Assembly: GCA_018826295.1 (NCBI GenBank) | Contig: JAHJZX010000006.1 | Coordinates: forward strand, 1-64,000 | Length of the DNA stretch: 64,000 nt | DNA from: Gammaproteobacteria bacterium | Lineage (GTDB): Bacteria > Pseudomonadota > Gammaproteobacteria > Enterobacterales > Alteromonadaceae | Reading direction: 5' to 3' | Shown here: in pieces, positions 37,189 through 48,462 of the stretch | Position numbering within the stretch: the stretch's first letter is position 1 | How the letters are laid out: every line of letters begins with the position of its first letter | Position numbers and translations under genes: made by a program | The notes under the pieces: model-generated | The model's database searches: none | Seen by the model: the letters and a program-made list of their open reading frames with translations, nothing else | What the model was told of the DNA's origin: nothing

Positions 37189-38336
37189 ACTAACTGCCTT
37201 AACTGCTGTACTAATTGATGAATATCCTGCTCAGTATGCTGAGCACTTAACGTAATACGCAGCCGCGCACTGCCTTGCGGCACTGTCGGCGGCCGGATCG
37301 CACTTAGCCAGATGCCGGCCTGTTTTAATTGCACACTGGCTGCCACGGCGCGCTGGCTGCTACCCAACACCAGGCCCTGAATAGCTGTTTGCGAGTTAAG
37401 CAGCGGCAGATCGGTGGCCAAATGGCGAAACAGGGCAATATTGCTTTGCAATTTGTCACGACGCCAACTTTCACTGCGACACAGAGCTACGCTTTTTAAT
37501 ACTGCCGCACACAGCGCCGGCGGTAAGGCCGTGCTGTAAATATAATGCCGGCCAAACTGCTCAATATAATCGATAACCGTTTTACTGCCGGCTAAAAATG
37601 CCCCGCCAACACCAAGCGCTTTGCCAAAATTGGCCATAGTGCAGTAAAGCTGCTGTTGCGTTACGCCCTGCGCTGCGGCCGCGCCTCTGCCTTGTGGCCC
37701 CAGCACGCCTAAACCATGGGCATCGTCCAGCAGCAACGGCGCATTAAACTGCTGACAAAGCTTAAGCATGGCGGGCAGATCCGGGCTATCGCCATCCATA
37801 CTAAACACACCTTCGGTAACAACCATAGGCTGCTTAACCTGGCTAAGTAATGCATGCAGCGCTGTTACATCGTTATGCGCAAAGCGCTTAAGTGTGGCGT
37901 CACTATGCAAAGCGGCGTCAATCAACGAAGCATGGCTAAGCTTGTCCAGCAGCAGGCTGTCGTTTTTATTGCTTAGCGTCAGCAACATTGCCTGATTTGC
38001 CGCAAAGCCTGACGAAAACAGTAAAACCCGCTCCACGTCCAGCCAGTCACACAGGCTGTCACACAGCTGCTGATGCACAGTATGCTGGCCGGTAACCATA
38101 GGCGAACCGCTGCTGCCAGCGCCCAATTGCATGGCACCGTCGGCAAAAGCCTGCAGCACTTGTGGCGCAGTGGCTAATCCCAGGTAATCATTACCACAAA
38201 AGTTTATAAAGTGTCGCCCAGCCACGGTTAAAAGCCGGCCGTTGTACTGCTGCAGTGTTACCGGCGTGCGCAACAGTTGTTGTGCTGCACGCTCATCCAG
38301 CGCCTGTTGTAACTGCGCCAGTCTGTTAGCAGACAT
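37185..38336 (-). CDS. bioF: 8-amino-7-oxononanoate synthase
   Basis: BioF is a PLP enzyme joining pimeloyl-thioester and L-alanine. The 383 residues match E. coli (384). Motifs include INFCGNDYLGLA, LLLDDAHGLGVLGPQGRG and the PLP lysine segment TMANFGKALGVGGAF. Its ATG is one base after the bioB stop codon, so translation is probably coupled. Confidence 0.97.
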   Translation of the reverse strand: MSANRLAQLQQALDERAAQQLLRTPVTLQQYNGRLLTVAGRHFINFCGNDYLGLATAPQVLQAFADGAMQLGAGSSGSPMVTGQHTVHQQLCDSLCDWLDVERVLLFSSGFAANQAMLLTLSNKNDSLLLDKLSHASLIDAALHSDATLKRFAHNDVTALHALLSQVKQPMVVTEGVFSMDGDSPDLPAMLKLCQQFNAPLLLDDAHGLGVLGPQGRGAAAAQGVTQQQLYCTMANFGKALGVGGAFLAGSKTVIDYIEQFGRHYIYSTALPPALCAAVLKSVALCRSESWRRDKLQSNIALFRHLATDLPLLNSQTAIQGLVLGSSQRAVAASVQLKQAGIWLSAIRPPTVPQGSARLRITLSAQHTEQDIHQLVQQLRQLV

Positions 38337-38337
38337 C

Positions 38338-39378
38338 TTATTGCGCCGCGTGAAACAACGGCGGGTTAGCCTGCTCTTTTATCGCATCAGCCAGTGCCAG
38401 TTCGTGAGCTTGATCAGACACATCATGGCGCTGCTCTGGCTTAATACCCAGCTTGGCAAACAGTTGCATATCGGCGTCCGTTTCCGGGTTATCAGTGGTT
38501 AACAGCTTATCGCCGTAAAAAATTGAGTTTGCCCCGGCGAAGAAACACAGCGCCTGCATTTGCTCGTTCATACGCGAACGGCCGGCCGATAAACGCACAT
38601 GGCTTTGTGGCAGCATAATACGCGCCACTGCTATGGTACGGATAAATTCGAAAGCGTCTAAATCATCAACGTTTTCCAGCGGTGTGCCCGCCACTTTAAC
38701 CAGCATATTAATCGGTACGCTTTCTGGGTGCTCTGGCAGGTTGGCCAGTTGCATTAACAATGCCGAGCGATCATTGGCACTTTCACCCATGCCCAAAATA
38801 CCGCCACAACATACCTTCATACCGGCATCGCGCACATGGCTTAGCGTATCTATGCGATCCTGATAAGTGCGGGTGGTAATAATTTCACCGTAAAACTCCG
38901 GCGAGGTATCCAGGTTATGGTTGTAATAATCCAGGCCAGCATCGGCTAACGTTTTTGCCTGATCACCGGTTAACATGCCGAGCGTCATACAGGTCTCCAG
39001 CCCCATAGCTTTAACGCCCTGCACCATTTCAATTATGTACGGCATGTCGCGCTGCTTCGGGTTGGTCCAGGCGGCGCCCATACAAAAGCGGCTGGCTCCC
39101 TTGTCTTTGGCTGCTTTAGCCTGGGTAAGCACTTTTTCCACTTCCAGCAGCCGTTCGCGCTCCAGGCCGGTATTATAGTGGCCGCTTTGCGGGCAATACT
39201 TGCAGTCCTCTGCGCAGGCACCGGTTTTTATCGACAACAAGGTACTAACCTGCACTTCGTTGGGTTTAAAGTGTTGACGGTGCACCGTTTGCGCCTGAAA
39301 CAGCAAATCGTTAAATGGCAGTGCATATAGCGCATTAACCTGCGCTAAGGTCCAGTCGTGGCGGACAACAGAGTGCAT
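38338..39378 (-). CDS. bioB: Biotin synthase
   Basis: BioB is a radical-SAM enzyme that inserts sulfur into dethiobiotin. The 346 residues equal the E. coli length. The 4Fe-4S cluster motif is [11 protein letters not shown], and further conserved segments are [11 protein letters not shown] and [18 protein letters not shown] lies before the ATG. It is the first gene of bioBFCD, transcribed away from bioA from a promoter that overlaps a candidate BirA operator. Confidence 0.99.
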   Translation of the reverse strand: MHSVVRHDWTLAQVNALYALPFNDLLFQAQTVHRQHFKPNEVQVSTLLSIKTGACAEDCKYCPQSGHYNTGLERERLLEVEKVLTQAKAAKDKGASRFCMGAAWTNPKQRDMPYIIEMVQGVKAMGLETCMTLGMLTGDQAKTLADAGLDYYNHNLDTSPEFYGEIITTRTYQDRIDTLSHVRDAGMKVCCGGILGMGESANDRSALLMQLANLPEHPESVPINMLVKVAGTPLENVDDLDAFEFIRTIAVARIMLPQSHVRLSAGRSRMNEQMQALCFFAGANSIFYGDKLLTTDNPETDADMQLFAKLGIKPEQRHDVSDQAHELALADAIKEQANPPLFHAAQ

Positions 39379-39419
39379 AAATATCCCTGATAAAATTGAG
39401 GTTGTAATAGTTTTCGGCT

Positions 39420-39447
39420 AGTCTAACCGCCGCCACTGGGTTGTCAA
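39420..39447 (-). promoter_or_regulatory. Sigma-70 promoter for bioBFCD
   Basis: On the minus strand TTGACA and TAGACT are separated by 16 bases, with a predicted transcript start about 35 bases before the bioB ATG. The -35 lies inside the left arm of the candidate BirA operator. Confidence 0.5.
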
Positions 39448-39473
39448 CGCTGACCAGGTTTAAAACTTTACTA
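39441..39473. promoter_or_regulatory. Candidate BirA (biotin repressor) operator
   Basis: TTGTCAACG-N15-ACTTTACTA matches the proteobacterial BirA consensus TTGTAAACC-N14/15-GGTTTACAA at 7/9 and 6/9. It sits in the bioA/bioB divergent gap and covers the bioB -35. The right arm is weak, so the assignment depends on position. Confidence 0.45.
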
Positions 39474-39484
39474 AAGGTTAATAT

Positions 39485-40756
39485 ATGAGCATTGATTTGG
39501 CTTTTGATCGTTCGCATATCTGGCACCCTTACACCTCTATGCTTGACCCGTTACCGGTGTATCCGGTGGTTGCAGCAGAGGGCTGTGAGTTGATCCTGCA
39601 AAATGGTCAGCGTTTAATTGACGGCACCGCATCCTGGTGGTCAGCTGTGCATGGTTACAATCACCCCGCGCTTAACGCTGCAGTAACGAACCAACTTAGC
39701 AAGATGGCGCATGTCATGTTTGGCGGCATTACCCACCCGCCGGCCGTGCAGCTATGCCAGCAATTACTGAGTATGGTGCCGCAAAATTTAACCAAGGTCT
39801 TTTTGGCTGACAGCGGCTCTATTGCCGTTGAAGTAGCAATTAAAATGGCGCTGCAGTACTGGCTGGCAAGCAACAGCCCCAGCAAACAAAAGCTGATAAG
39901 CCTGCGCAAGGGTTACCATGGTGATACCTTTGCGGCGATGGCGGTGTGCGATCCTGTTGATGGTATGCATGATATGTTCGCCGCCTTATTACCACAGCAC
40001 TATTTTTTACCGGCACCACTAAGCCGATTTAACGGCGATTTTTTACCGGCAGATATAACCGCGCTGGAAACCCTGTTAGCAGAAAAACATGCTGAAATTG
40101 CCGCACTTATTCTGGAGCCGATAGTACAGGGTTATGGCGGTATGCGCTTTTATCATCCGGAGTATTTACGTCGCGCCCGCGCCCTGTGTGATAAATATCA
40201 GGTACTGCTGATAGCCGATGAAATTGCTACCGGTTTTGGCCGCAGCGGCAAACTGTTTGCCTGCGAGCACGCAGCCATACAACCCGACATTATGTGCGTC
40301 GGTAAGGCACTGAGCGGTGGCTATATTACGCTGGCCGCGACCCTGTGCACCGATGAAGTGGCCCGCGGCATCAGTTTAAGTGCCGCCGGTGGCTTAATGC
40401 ACGGCCCAACCTTTATGGCCAACCCGCTCGCCTGCGCAGTGGCCAGCGCCAGTTTGCAACTTATCGCTAAAGGTGACTGGCAACAGCAAGTGGCCGCCAT
40501 TGAAGTGCAACTTAACCACGAATTGGCGCCCTGCCGACAGTCAGCATTAGTAAAAGACGTGCGCGTGCTGGGTGCAATAGGCGTGTTAGAGCTGCATAAC
40601 AAGGTTGATGTGGCTGCGTTGCAGCAGCGCTTTGTTGAACTGGGCGTGTGGATCCGCCCTTTTAATAACCTGATTTATGTGATGCCGCCCTTTATTATCA
40701 GCCCGGCTGAACTTGGCAAACTGACAGCAGCCATGTGCAGCGTGGTGGGCGTCTAA
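39485..40756 (+). CDS. bioA: Adenosylmethionine-8-amino-7-oxononanoate aminotransferase
   Basis: BioA uses SAM as amino donor to make 7,8-diaminopelargonate. The 423 residues begin with the family motif [20 protein letters not shown] and contain [36 protein letters not shown] and the PLP lysine segment [16 protein letters not shown]. It is divergent from bioB, as in E. coli, so one operator could control both directions. Its last four bases overlap the end of a convergent small membrane-protein gene. Confidence 0.98.
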   Translation: MSIDLAFDRSHIWHPYTSMLDPLPVYPVVAAEGCELILQNGQRLIDGTASWWSAVHGYNHPALNAAVTNQLSKMAHVMFGGITHPPAVQLCQQLLSMVPQNLTKVFLADSGSIAVEVAIKMALQYWLASNSPSKQKLISLRKGYHGDTFAAMAVCDPVDGMHDMFAALLPQHYFLPAPLSRFNGDFLPADITALETLLAEKHAEIAALILEPIVQGYGGMRFYHPEYLRRARALCDKYQVLLIADEIATGFGRSGKLFACEHAAIQPDIMCVGKALSGGYITLAATLCTDEVARGISLSAAGGLMHGPTFMANPLACAVASASLQLIAKGDWQQQVAAIEVQLNHELAPCRQSALVKDVRVLGAIGVLELHNKVDVAALQQRFVELGVWIRPFNNLIYVMPPFIISPAELGKLTAAMCSVVGV

Positions 40757-41127
40757 ACAAACCAGTACAAATACAGTAAAAAGCCGGCACAGCTTAACAA
40801 CAGCAAAATAATATTCAGATGCAGGTGGTCATTACGCCGGCGCGAACGCAGGTAATTCAATAACAAACTGGCTGCACTTAGCGCCGCTATCAACCACAGC
40901 ATAAGTTGCAGATACAAGGTAAGTTTAGGCCGCCAGTCGGTGCGGATCTCAATGCCCCAATAGCGAACCAGGCCGGTGTCCATTTCCGGTCTGGCATAGT
41001 GCGCCAGTACCAGTGCCAGCAAAAAAATCAACCAGGCACTGATAGCCAGCCAGGCAAAGGCCCGGCACAGCAGATCCGGCCCTTTACGGCGCTCGGTTTT
41101 TAACGGTATTTCATCACTTGACGTCAA
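40753..41127 (-). CDS. Small three-helix membrane protein, function unknown
   Basis: A 124-residue protein with three likely membrane segments, near residues 20-45, 70-92 and 103-123. A basic cytoplasmic-type segment ([10 protein letters not shown]) lies between the second and third. The first codon appears to be TTG (AAAATTGACGTCAAG), with AGGA eight bases upstream; there is no suitable in-frame ATG before the first helix. Its stop overlaps the bioA stop region by 4 bases in convergent orientation. I do not recognise a family. Confidence 0.65.
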   Translation of the reverse strand: MTSSDEIPLKTERRKGPDLLCRAFAWLAISAWLIFLLALVLAHYARPEMDTGLVRYWGIEIRTDWRPKLTLYLQLMLWLIAALSAASLLLNYLRSRRRNDHLHLNIILLLLSCAGFLLYLYWFV

Positions 41128-41228
41128 TTTTAGCGTCCTGATAACTTTTACTTGTGTTGTGCGTTTGGCTCAGTATCATTACAGCCTTTATGCTGTTTGC
41201 TTAGTTTATACCCTCTGGAGTTTGTTGC

Positions 41229-42629
41229 ATGACGCACGCCGTAATTAAAGATGTATTAGCAGGTCGCTATGCCGTGGGTGACACTGTCACCGTTAAAGGC
41301 TGGATCCGCACCCGCCGCGATTCAAAAGCCGGCATTTCCTTTTTAGCTATTCATGATGGCAGCTGCTTCGATGCAGTGCAGGCTGTCGCGCCTGCCGAGC
41401 TTAATAATTACGAGTCTGAAATTAAACGTTTAACCACGTCGTGCTCGGTAGCGGTCAGCGGCGTTATCGCCCGCTCTGAAGGTCAGGGCCAGGCGTTTGA
41501 GTTACAGGCGACACAAGTTGACGTGTTAGGCTGGGTAGAAAACCCGGATACCTATCCAATGGCGCCCAAGCGCCACAGCATGGAATACCTGCGCGAACAC
41601 GCTCACCTGCGCCCACGCACCAACATTATGGGTGCGGTTACCCGGGTACGGCATTGTTTAGCCCAGGCGGTGCACCGTTTTTTCCACGAGCAGGGCTATT
41701 ACTGGATCAGCACGCCAATCATCACTGGCTCAGACGCTGAAGGTGCCGGTGAGATGTTCCGCGTCAGCACGCTGGACATGGAAAACCTACCGCGCAATGA
41801 CAAAGGCAAAGTCGATTACAGCCAGGATTTCTTCGGTAAAGAGACCTTTTTGACGGTATCTGGCCAATTAAACGGCGAAACCTACGCTTGTGCCATGTCG
41901 AAAATTTATACCTTTGGCCCGACGTTCCGTGCTGAAAACTCTAACACCAGCCGCCATTTAGCTGAGTTTTGGATGATAGAACCAGAAGTGGCCTTTGCCG
42001 AGCTAAAAGACATCGCCCAGTTAGCTGAAGACATGCTGAAATACGTCTGTAAAGCAGTATTAACCGAGCGTGCCGACGATATGGCCTTCTTTGCCGAGCG
42101 TATCGACCCTACCGCCGTAACCCGCTTACAGCAGCTGGTTGATTCAAGCTTTGTGCGGATGGATTACACCGACGCTATTGAGATCTTAAAAAGCTGCGGT
42201 AAGAAATTTGAATACCCGGTTGAATGGGGTGTCGATTTACAGTCTGAGCACGAGCGTTACCTGGCCGAAGAGCATGTGGGCGCACCCATCATCATGCAAA
42301 ACTACCCGAAAGACATTAAAGCCTTTTACATGCGCTTAAATGACGATGGCAAAACCGTAGCAGCAATGGACGTGTTAGCGCCGGGTATCGGTGAAATAAT
42401 CGGCGGTAGCCAGCGTGAAGAGCGTTTAGAAGCCTTCGACAAACGCCTGGATGAAATGGGCTTAAACAAAGAAGACTACGGCTGGTACCGTGACCTGCGC
42501 CGCTACGGCACAGTGCCACACGCCGGTTTTGGTTTAGGCTTCGAGCGCCTGGTATCGTACGTTACCGGTATTGGTAATATCCGTGATGTTATCGCCTTCC
42601 CGCGTACACCGGGTAATGCTGAGTTTTAA
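41229..42629 (+). CDS. asnS: Asparaginyl-tRNA synthetase
   Basis: AsnS charges tRNA-Asn; it is a class IIb synthetase. The 466 residues equal the E. coli length. The N-terminal OB-fold anticodon-binding domain ([26 protein letters not shown]) is followed by motif 2 ([21 protein letters not shown]) and motif 3 ([17 protein letters not shown]). GGAG precedes the ATG. It is a single gene with a strong terminator. Confidence 0.99.
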   Translation: MTHAVIKDVLAGRYAVGDTVTVKGWIRTRRDSKAGISFLAIHDGSCFDAVQAVAPAELNNYESEIKRLTTSCSVAVSGVIARSEGQGQAFELQATQVDVLGWVENPDTYPMAPKRHSMEYLREHAHLRPRTNIMGAVTRVRHCLAQAVHRFFHEQGYYWISTPIITGSDAEGAGEMFRVSTLDMENLPRNDKGKVDYSQDFFGKETFLTVSGQLNGETYACAMSKIYTFGPTFRAENSNTSRHLAEFWMIEPEVAFAELKDIAQLAEDMLKYVCKAVLTERADDMAFFAERIDPTAVTRLQQLVDSSFVRMDYTDAIEILKSCGKKFEYPVEWGVDLQSEHERYLAEEHVGAPIIMQNYPKDIKAFYMRLNDDGKTVAAMDVLAPGIGEIIGGSQREERLEAFDKRLDEMGLNKEDYGWYRDLRRYGTVPHAGFGLGFERLVSYVTGIGNIRDVIAFPRTPGNAEF

Positions 42630-42653
42630 TAACTTCCGATGCACAAAATGCAG

Positions 42654-42682
42654 AAAAGGCGCTTTAAACAGCGCCTTTTTTA
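42654..42682 (+). terminator. Intrinsic terminator after asnS
   Basis: aaaaggcgct / agcgcctttt form a 10-bp stem with a short loop and a run of six T, 25 bases after the asnS stop. Confidence 0.9.
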
Positions 42683-42701
42683 TTTTGCTGATAAGACGTT
42701 T

Positions 42702-43259
42702 TTATAACAGGGAAAAATACTCGGCCGGATCAGGGGTATGGCGTTTAGCTGGCTCGCCGCTTGGCGTGCCGAGGTATAAAAAGCCGACAATTTCGTCGTC
42801 TTCGCCCAGCTCCAGCGCTTGTTTAACAAAATCTAACTGGGCGTAGGCGCCGGTGCGCCAGATACCGCCAAAGCCCTGAGCAAAGGCGGCTTGTTGCATG
42901 GCCATTACCGCACAGGCTGCCGATTGCTGTTGCTCAATTAACGGTACCTTGGCATGCTCCACCGCTTTGGCGATACAGATAATAACCATAGGCGCGCGCA
43001 GTGGCAGTTGGCGGGCCCGCTCCAGCAAGTCATTGCCAATGGCCGGATCGTCTTCAACGGCCGCTTCGGCAAAAATATCGCCCAACCGGCACAGTGCCTG
43101 GCGGCCTTCTGCAATAACAAAACGCCAGGGCCGTAAATTACCGTGATCCGGCACCTGCAGCGCGGCACGTTTGATGTTGTCCAGCACCTCGCCTGATGGC
43201 GCGGGTTCAGTTAAGCGGGCCGAGGAAAAACGGCTGGTTAATAAAGTCAGTGCATCCAT
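42702..43259 (-). CDS. ydjA: Nitroreductase family protein, YdjA type
   Basis: The 185 residues match E. coli YdjA, a small FMN-dependent nitroreductase-fold enzyme. Shared segments are MDALTLLTSRFSSARLTEPAPSGE, RAALQVPDHGNLRPWRFVI, AACAVMAMQQAAFAQGFGGIWRTGAYA and EIVGFLYLGTP. The physiological substrate is unknown. In E. coli ydjA is next to sppA-ansA; here glgCA and fadH lie between, so the old neighbourhood is partly kept. Confidence 0.93.
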   Translation of the reverse strand: MDALTLLTSRFSSARLTEPAPSGEVLDNIKRAALQVPDHGNLRPWRFVIAEGRQALCRLGDIFAEAAVEDDPAIGNDLLERARQLPLRAPMVIICIAKAVEHAKVPLIEQQQSAACAVMAMQQAAFAQGFGGIWRTGAYAQLDFVKQALELGEDDEIVGFLYLGTPSGEPAKRHTPDPAEYFSLL

Positions 43260-43371
43260 ATAAGCCTCAATCTAGTTTGCGCGGGCAGCCTATCAAATTA
43301 ACAGTAACCTTAACATCAGATTATCGCAAGACCAGGTGCGTCTGCTTGGCTTTGCGCCAGTTTATGCTGCT

Positions 43372-44784
43372 TTACTGTTCACTGCTGCCAACAGCCTGCT
43401 GATACAAGGCCAAATACTGACCGGCCGAGCTTTGCCAGCTGAAATTTTGCGCCATACCATTTTGTTGTACCCGCTTGTAGCTGTCGCGTTTACTGTACAG
43501 TAACTCGGCCTGTTGTAAGGTGTCGTACATGCCGCGGGTATCAGGTTCAGTAAAGCCAATACCGGTAGCACCACGTGCCGGCCAGGGCTGCACAGTATCT
43601 TTTAAACCACCAGTAAGCCGTACTATTGGCACAGCGCCATAACGCAGACTATATAGCTGGTTTAAGCCGCAGGGTTCAAATAACGACGGCATTAAGAAAA
43701 AGTCAGCAGCGGCTTCCAGCTGATGTGCCATGGCATCACTAAAACCATGCACAAAACGAAATTGCTGCGGATGTTGCTGTTGCAACTGCTCCAGCGCCTG
43801 GCAATAGCGCGCCTCACCGGTGCCCATAATGATTACCTGGGCACTGGTAGTGTCGAGCCAGTGGCTTAATGCCGGTAGTAAATAATCGTAGCCTTTTTGC
43901 CCGGTAAGCCGGCTTACACCAACAAATAATGGCACTTTGCTGACTGCCAGTGCCAACTCGCTGCGAACTACCGTTTTGCACTGGGCTTTACCGGCTAAAT
44001 TATCGGCATCATAAGGTGCCGGCAAATAGCGATCGATAGCAGGGTGCCAGACGCCATAATCGCAACCGTTTAAAATGCCGAAAAAATCTGCTGCCCGCTG
44101 CTGATACAGGGCCGACAAACCGGCGGCCATCGGCTCGGTCAACAGCTCGTCGCGATAGCCCTGACTGACAGTGTTTATTTTGTCGGCATATTGTAAAGCT
44201 GTAGCAAGGAAATTAAGTTCAGTACTTAAGGTGGGCTCAATATCTAGTTCCTGGCGCCAATGTGCAGCACAGCGCTCCTGATAAGCACCATTATGAATAC
44301 TAAACACAAACGGCACCTTTGCCAGGGCGCTATGCTGGTAATGCTGCTTCAGATAATAAGCCGCGGCAGCGCTTTGCCAGTCATGGCCGTGAATAATGTC
44401 AAACTGCTGGCCGCTATATAAGGCCCACTGCAGCGCCGCCTTAGCGAAAAATGCAAACCGCAGAGGGTTGTCACTGTAGCCATGTTCGCCATCATCATAG
44501 GGCCTGTCGCGCTGGAAAAACTCATGATGCTCAACGAGGGCGATGTTAATACCATCAAGTGCAAACTGATGCACCGCGCAGCCAACACCACGGCCGGCCA
44601 GATCAAAATACAGACTCTGGTAGTTGGCGCTGCGATAATGATACAGCGGTGCATAACATGGCAGTACTACCGTAACCTGATGTCCGCTACCAGCCAATGC
44701 CTGCGCTAAACCACGGCAGGCATCTGCCAGGCCGCCGGTTTTGATCAGCCCTTCATATTCACTGCATATAAACAGGATCTGCAC
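43372..44784 (-). CDS. glgA: Glycogen synthase
   Basis: GlgA is a GT5 glycosyltransferase that adds glucose from ADP-glucose to alpha-1,4-glucan. The 470 residues (E. coli 477) start with the ADP-glucose motif EGLIKTGGLADACRGLAQALA. They contain FDIIHGHDWQSAAAAYYL and the C-terminal site MPSLFEPCGLNQLYSLRYGAVPIVRLTGGLKDTV. It starts 15 bases after glgC, so the two form one transcript. Branching (glgB), debranching and phosphorylase genes are not in the window. Confidence 0.97.
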   Translation of the reverse strand: MQILFICSEYEGLIKTGGLADACRGLAQALAGSGHQVTVVLPCYAPLYHYRSANYQSLYFDLAGRGVGCAVHQFALDGINIALVEHHEFFQRDRPYDDGEHGYSDNPLRFAFFAKAALQWALYSGQQFDIIHGHDWQSAAAAYYLKQHYQHSALAKVPFVFSIHNGAYQERCAAHWRQELDIEPTLSTELNFLATALQYADKINTVSQGYRDELLTEPMAAGLSALYQQRAADFFGILNGCDYGVWHPAIDRYLPAPYDADNLAGKAQCKTVVRSELALAVSKVPLFVGVSRLTGQKGYDYLLPALSHWLDTTSAQVIIMGTGEARYCQALEQLQQQHPQQFRFVHGFSDAMAHQLEAAADFFLMPSLFEPCGLNQLYSLRYGAVPIVRLTGGLKDTVQPWPARGATGIGFTEPDTRGMYDTLQQAELLYSKRDSYKRVQQNGMAQNFSWQSSAGQYLALYQQAVGSSEQ

Positions 44785-44799
44785 ACTTAGCCCTTAATG

Positions 44800-46035
44800 T
44801 TATTCGTCAAAACCAATTTTTGCGCCTTTGGGGATGACTACCACGCCGCTGGCCGAAACATGAAAGCGGGCTTTATCCTGCACCGGATCTTCACCGATAA
44901 TGGTGCCCGGGGCAATTTTGACATCTTTATCGATAATAGCACGGCGAATACGGCAACCGCGGCCGATATCGTTGTTGCCCATCAGTACACACTTTTCGAT
45001 ATAGCTGTGGCTGTGTACATGCACATTAAACCCCAGAATAGACTGATAGACGATAGAGCCACTGACGATGCAACCTGATGCCACCATAGAGCTGATCGCC
45101 TGGCCGGTACGGTTGGCTTCATCATGGACAAATTTTGCCGGTGGTACCGGTGGTGTATAACCACGCAACGGCCAATACCGGTTATATAAGTCAAACGGCG
45201 GCTCGACAGAGATTAAATCCATGTTGGCTTCGTAATAGGAATCGATAGTGCCGACATCACGCCAGTAACCGGCGCTACGCTCATTTTCACCACGTATATG
45301 GTTAGCTGAAAAATCATACACATATACATCACCGGCCGGATACAGGCCGGGAATGATATTATGGCCAAAATCATGTTTAGAATCGCTCTGTTTGGCGTCT
45401 TCTTCCAGTACATTAACCAGGGTTTTTGCTTCAAAGATATAGTTGCCCATCGAGGCTAAGACATAGTCTGGCCGGCCCGGAATGGTTTTAGGGTTGCTTT
45501 TCGGCTTTTCTTCAAAGCCGATCATTTTGCCATTGGCGTCGACTTCTATTACGCCAAACTCATGTGCCTGTGCCACCGGCACCGGTATCGCCGCCACCGT
45601 TAAACGGGCGTTGCGCTGACGGTGGTAGTCCAGCATCTGGCGTACATCCATTTTATAAATATGGTCGCCACCAAACACACAAACATGCTCCGGGTCCAGG
45701 CCATGGATTAAATGCAGGTTTTGATAAATGGCATCGGCCGTGCCCAAATACCAGTGTTTACCGGTTTGCATCTGGGCCGGAATAGGATCAATAAAACGAT
45801 TAGTTAAGCCGGTAACCCGCCAGGCCCGGCTTAAATGCTTCATTAACGAGTGCGATTTAAACTGGGTTATAACAAAAATTTGTAACAGATCGGAATTAAC
45901 AAAATTATTTAAAACAAAGTCGATAATGCGGTAATTGCCACCAAACGGTACTGCAGGCTTGGCGCGGATGCCGGTAAGAGGTGCCAGACGTGTGCCCTCT
46001 CCTCCGGCCAGGATCATGGTTAATACCCCGGACAT
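44800..46035 (-). CDS. glgC: Glucose-1-phosphate adenylyltransferase
   Basis: GlgC makes ADP-glucose from ATP and glucose-1-phosphate, the committed step in bacterial glycogen synthesis. The 411 residues carry the nucleotidyl-transfer motif LAGGEGTRLAPLTGIRAKPAVPFGGNYRIIDF, then FGGDHIYKMDVRQML, IGFEEKPKSNP, and a C-terminal left-handed helix region (ENERSAGYWRDVGTIDSYY). The allosteric N-terminus is slightly shorter than in E. coli (431 residues). It is upstream of glgA, as usual. Confidence 0.97.
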   Translation of the reverse strand: MSGVLTMILAGGEGTRLAPLTGIRAKPAVPFGGNYRIIDFVLNNFVNSDLLQIFVITQFKSHSLMKHLSRAWRVTGLTNRFIDPIPAQMQTGKHWYLGTADAIYQNLHLIHGLDPEHVCVFGGDHIYKMDVRQMLDYHRQRNARLTVAAIPVPVAQAHEFGVIEVDANGKMIGFEEKPKSNPKTIPGRPDYVLASMGNYIFEAKTLVNVLEEDAKQSDSKHDFGHNIIPGLYPAGDVYVYDFSANHIRGENERSAGYWRDVGTIDSYYEANMDLISVEPPFDLYNRYWPLRGYTPPVPPAKFVHDEANRTGQAISSMVASGCIVSGSIVYQSILGFNVHVHSHSYIEKCVLMGNNDIGRGCRIRRAIIDKDVKIAPGTIIGEDPVQDKARFHVSASGVVVIPKGAKIGFDE

Positions 46036-46187
46036 AGTTACTCCCTGTTGGCTTGCTGTGTGTTTTTATACTGCAGTTGCAAAGCTGATACCAGAATAGC
46101 AGTCTGGATGCATAAATTGCCAGTGGCGTGATTGAACAATACTTTGCGCGTCATCAAATTAGACAGAAATAATGACAGCCATATGAC

Positions 46188-46212
46188 AAAAGGCACCATG
46201 ATGGTGCCTTTG
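46188..46212 (-). terminator. Intrinsic terminator after fadH
   Basis: aaaggcacca / tggtgccttt form a perfect 10-bp stem with a TGA loop. The minus strand continues TTTTGTC, 45 bases past the fadH stop. Confidence 0.8.
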
Positions 46213-46256
46213 CCAGCTTGCCGCACCACATTAGTGCAGCGGGAGTGCAATATCGC

Positions 46257-48314
<2,058 letters not shown>

Positions 48315-48462
48315 TTATCTGCTTTGTTGGTTTATAGCAAGCTAAGGCGCAATAGCTTACTGAGTGTTACACATTTACTTACAAATTCCACTTAGCCTTT
48401 GCGGCCAAATTGTTTAGCATACCAATATGCAATACATCTGATATTTATACAGGGAATCTTAT

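Noticed and set aside
46038-46250. 70-codon minus-strand ORF between glgC and fadH
   Set aside because: It contains the fadH terminator hairpin and has no convincing SD or homology signal.
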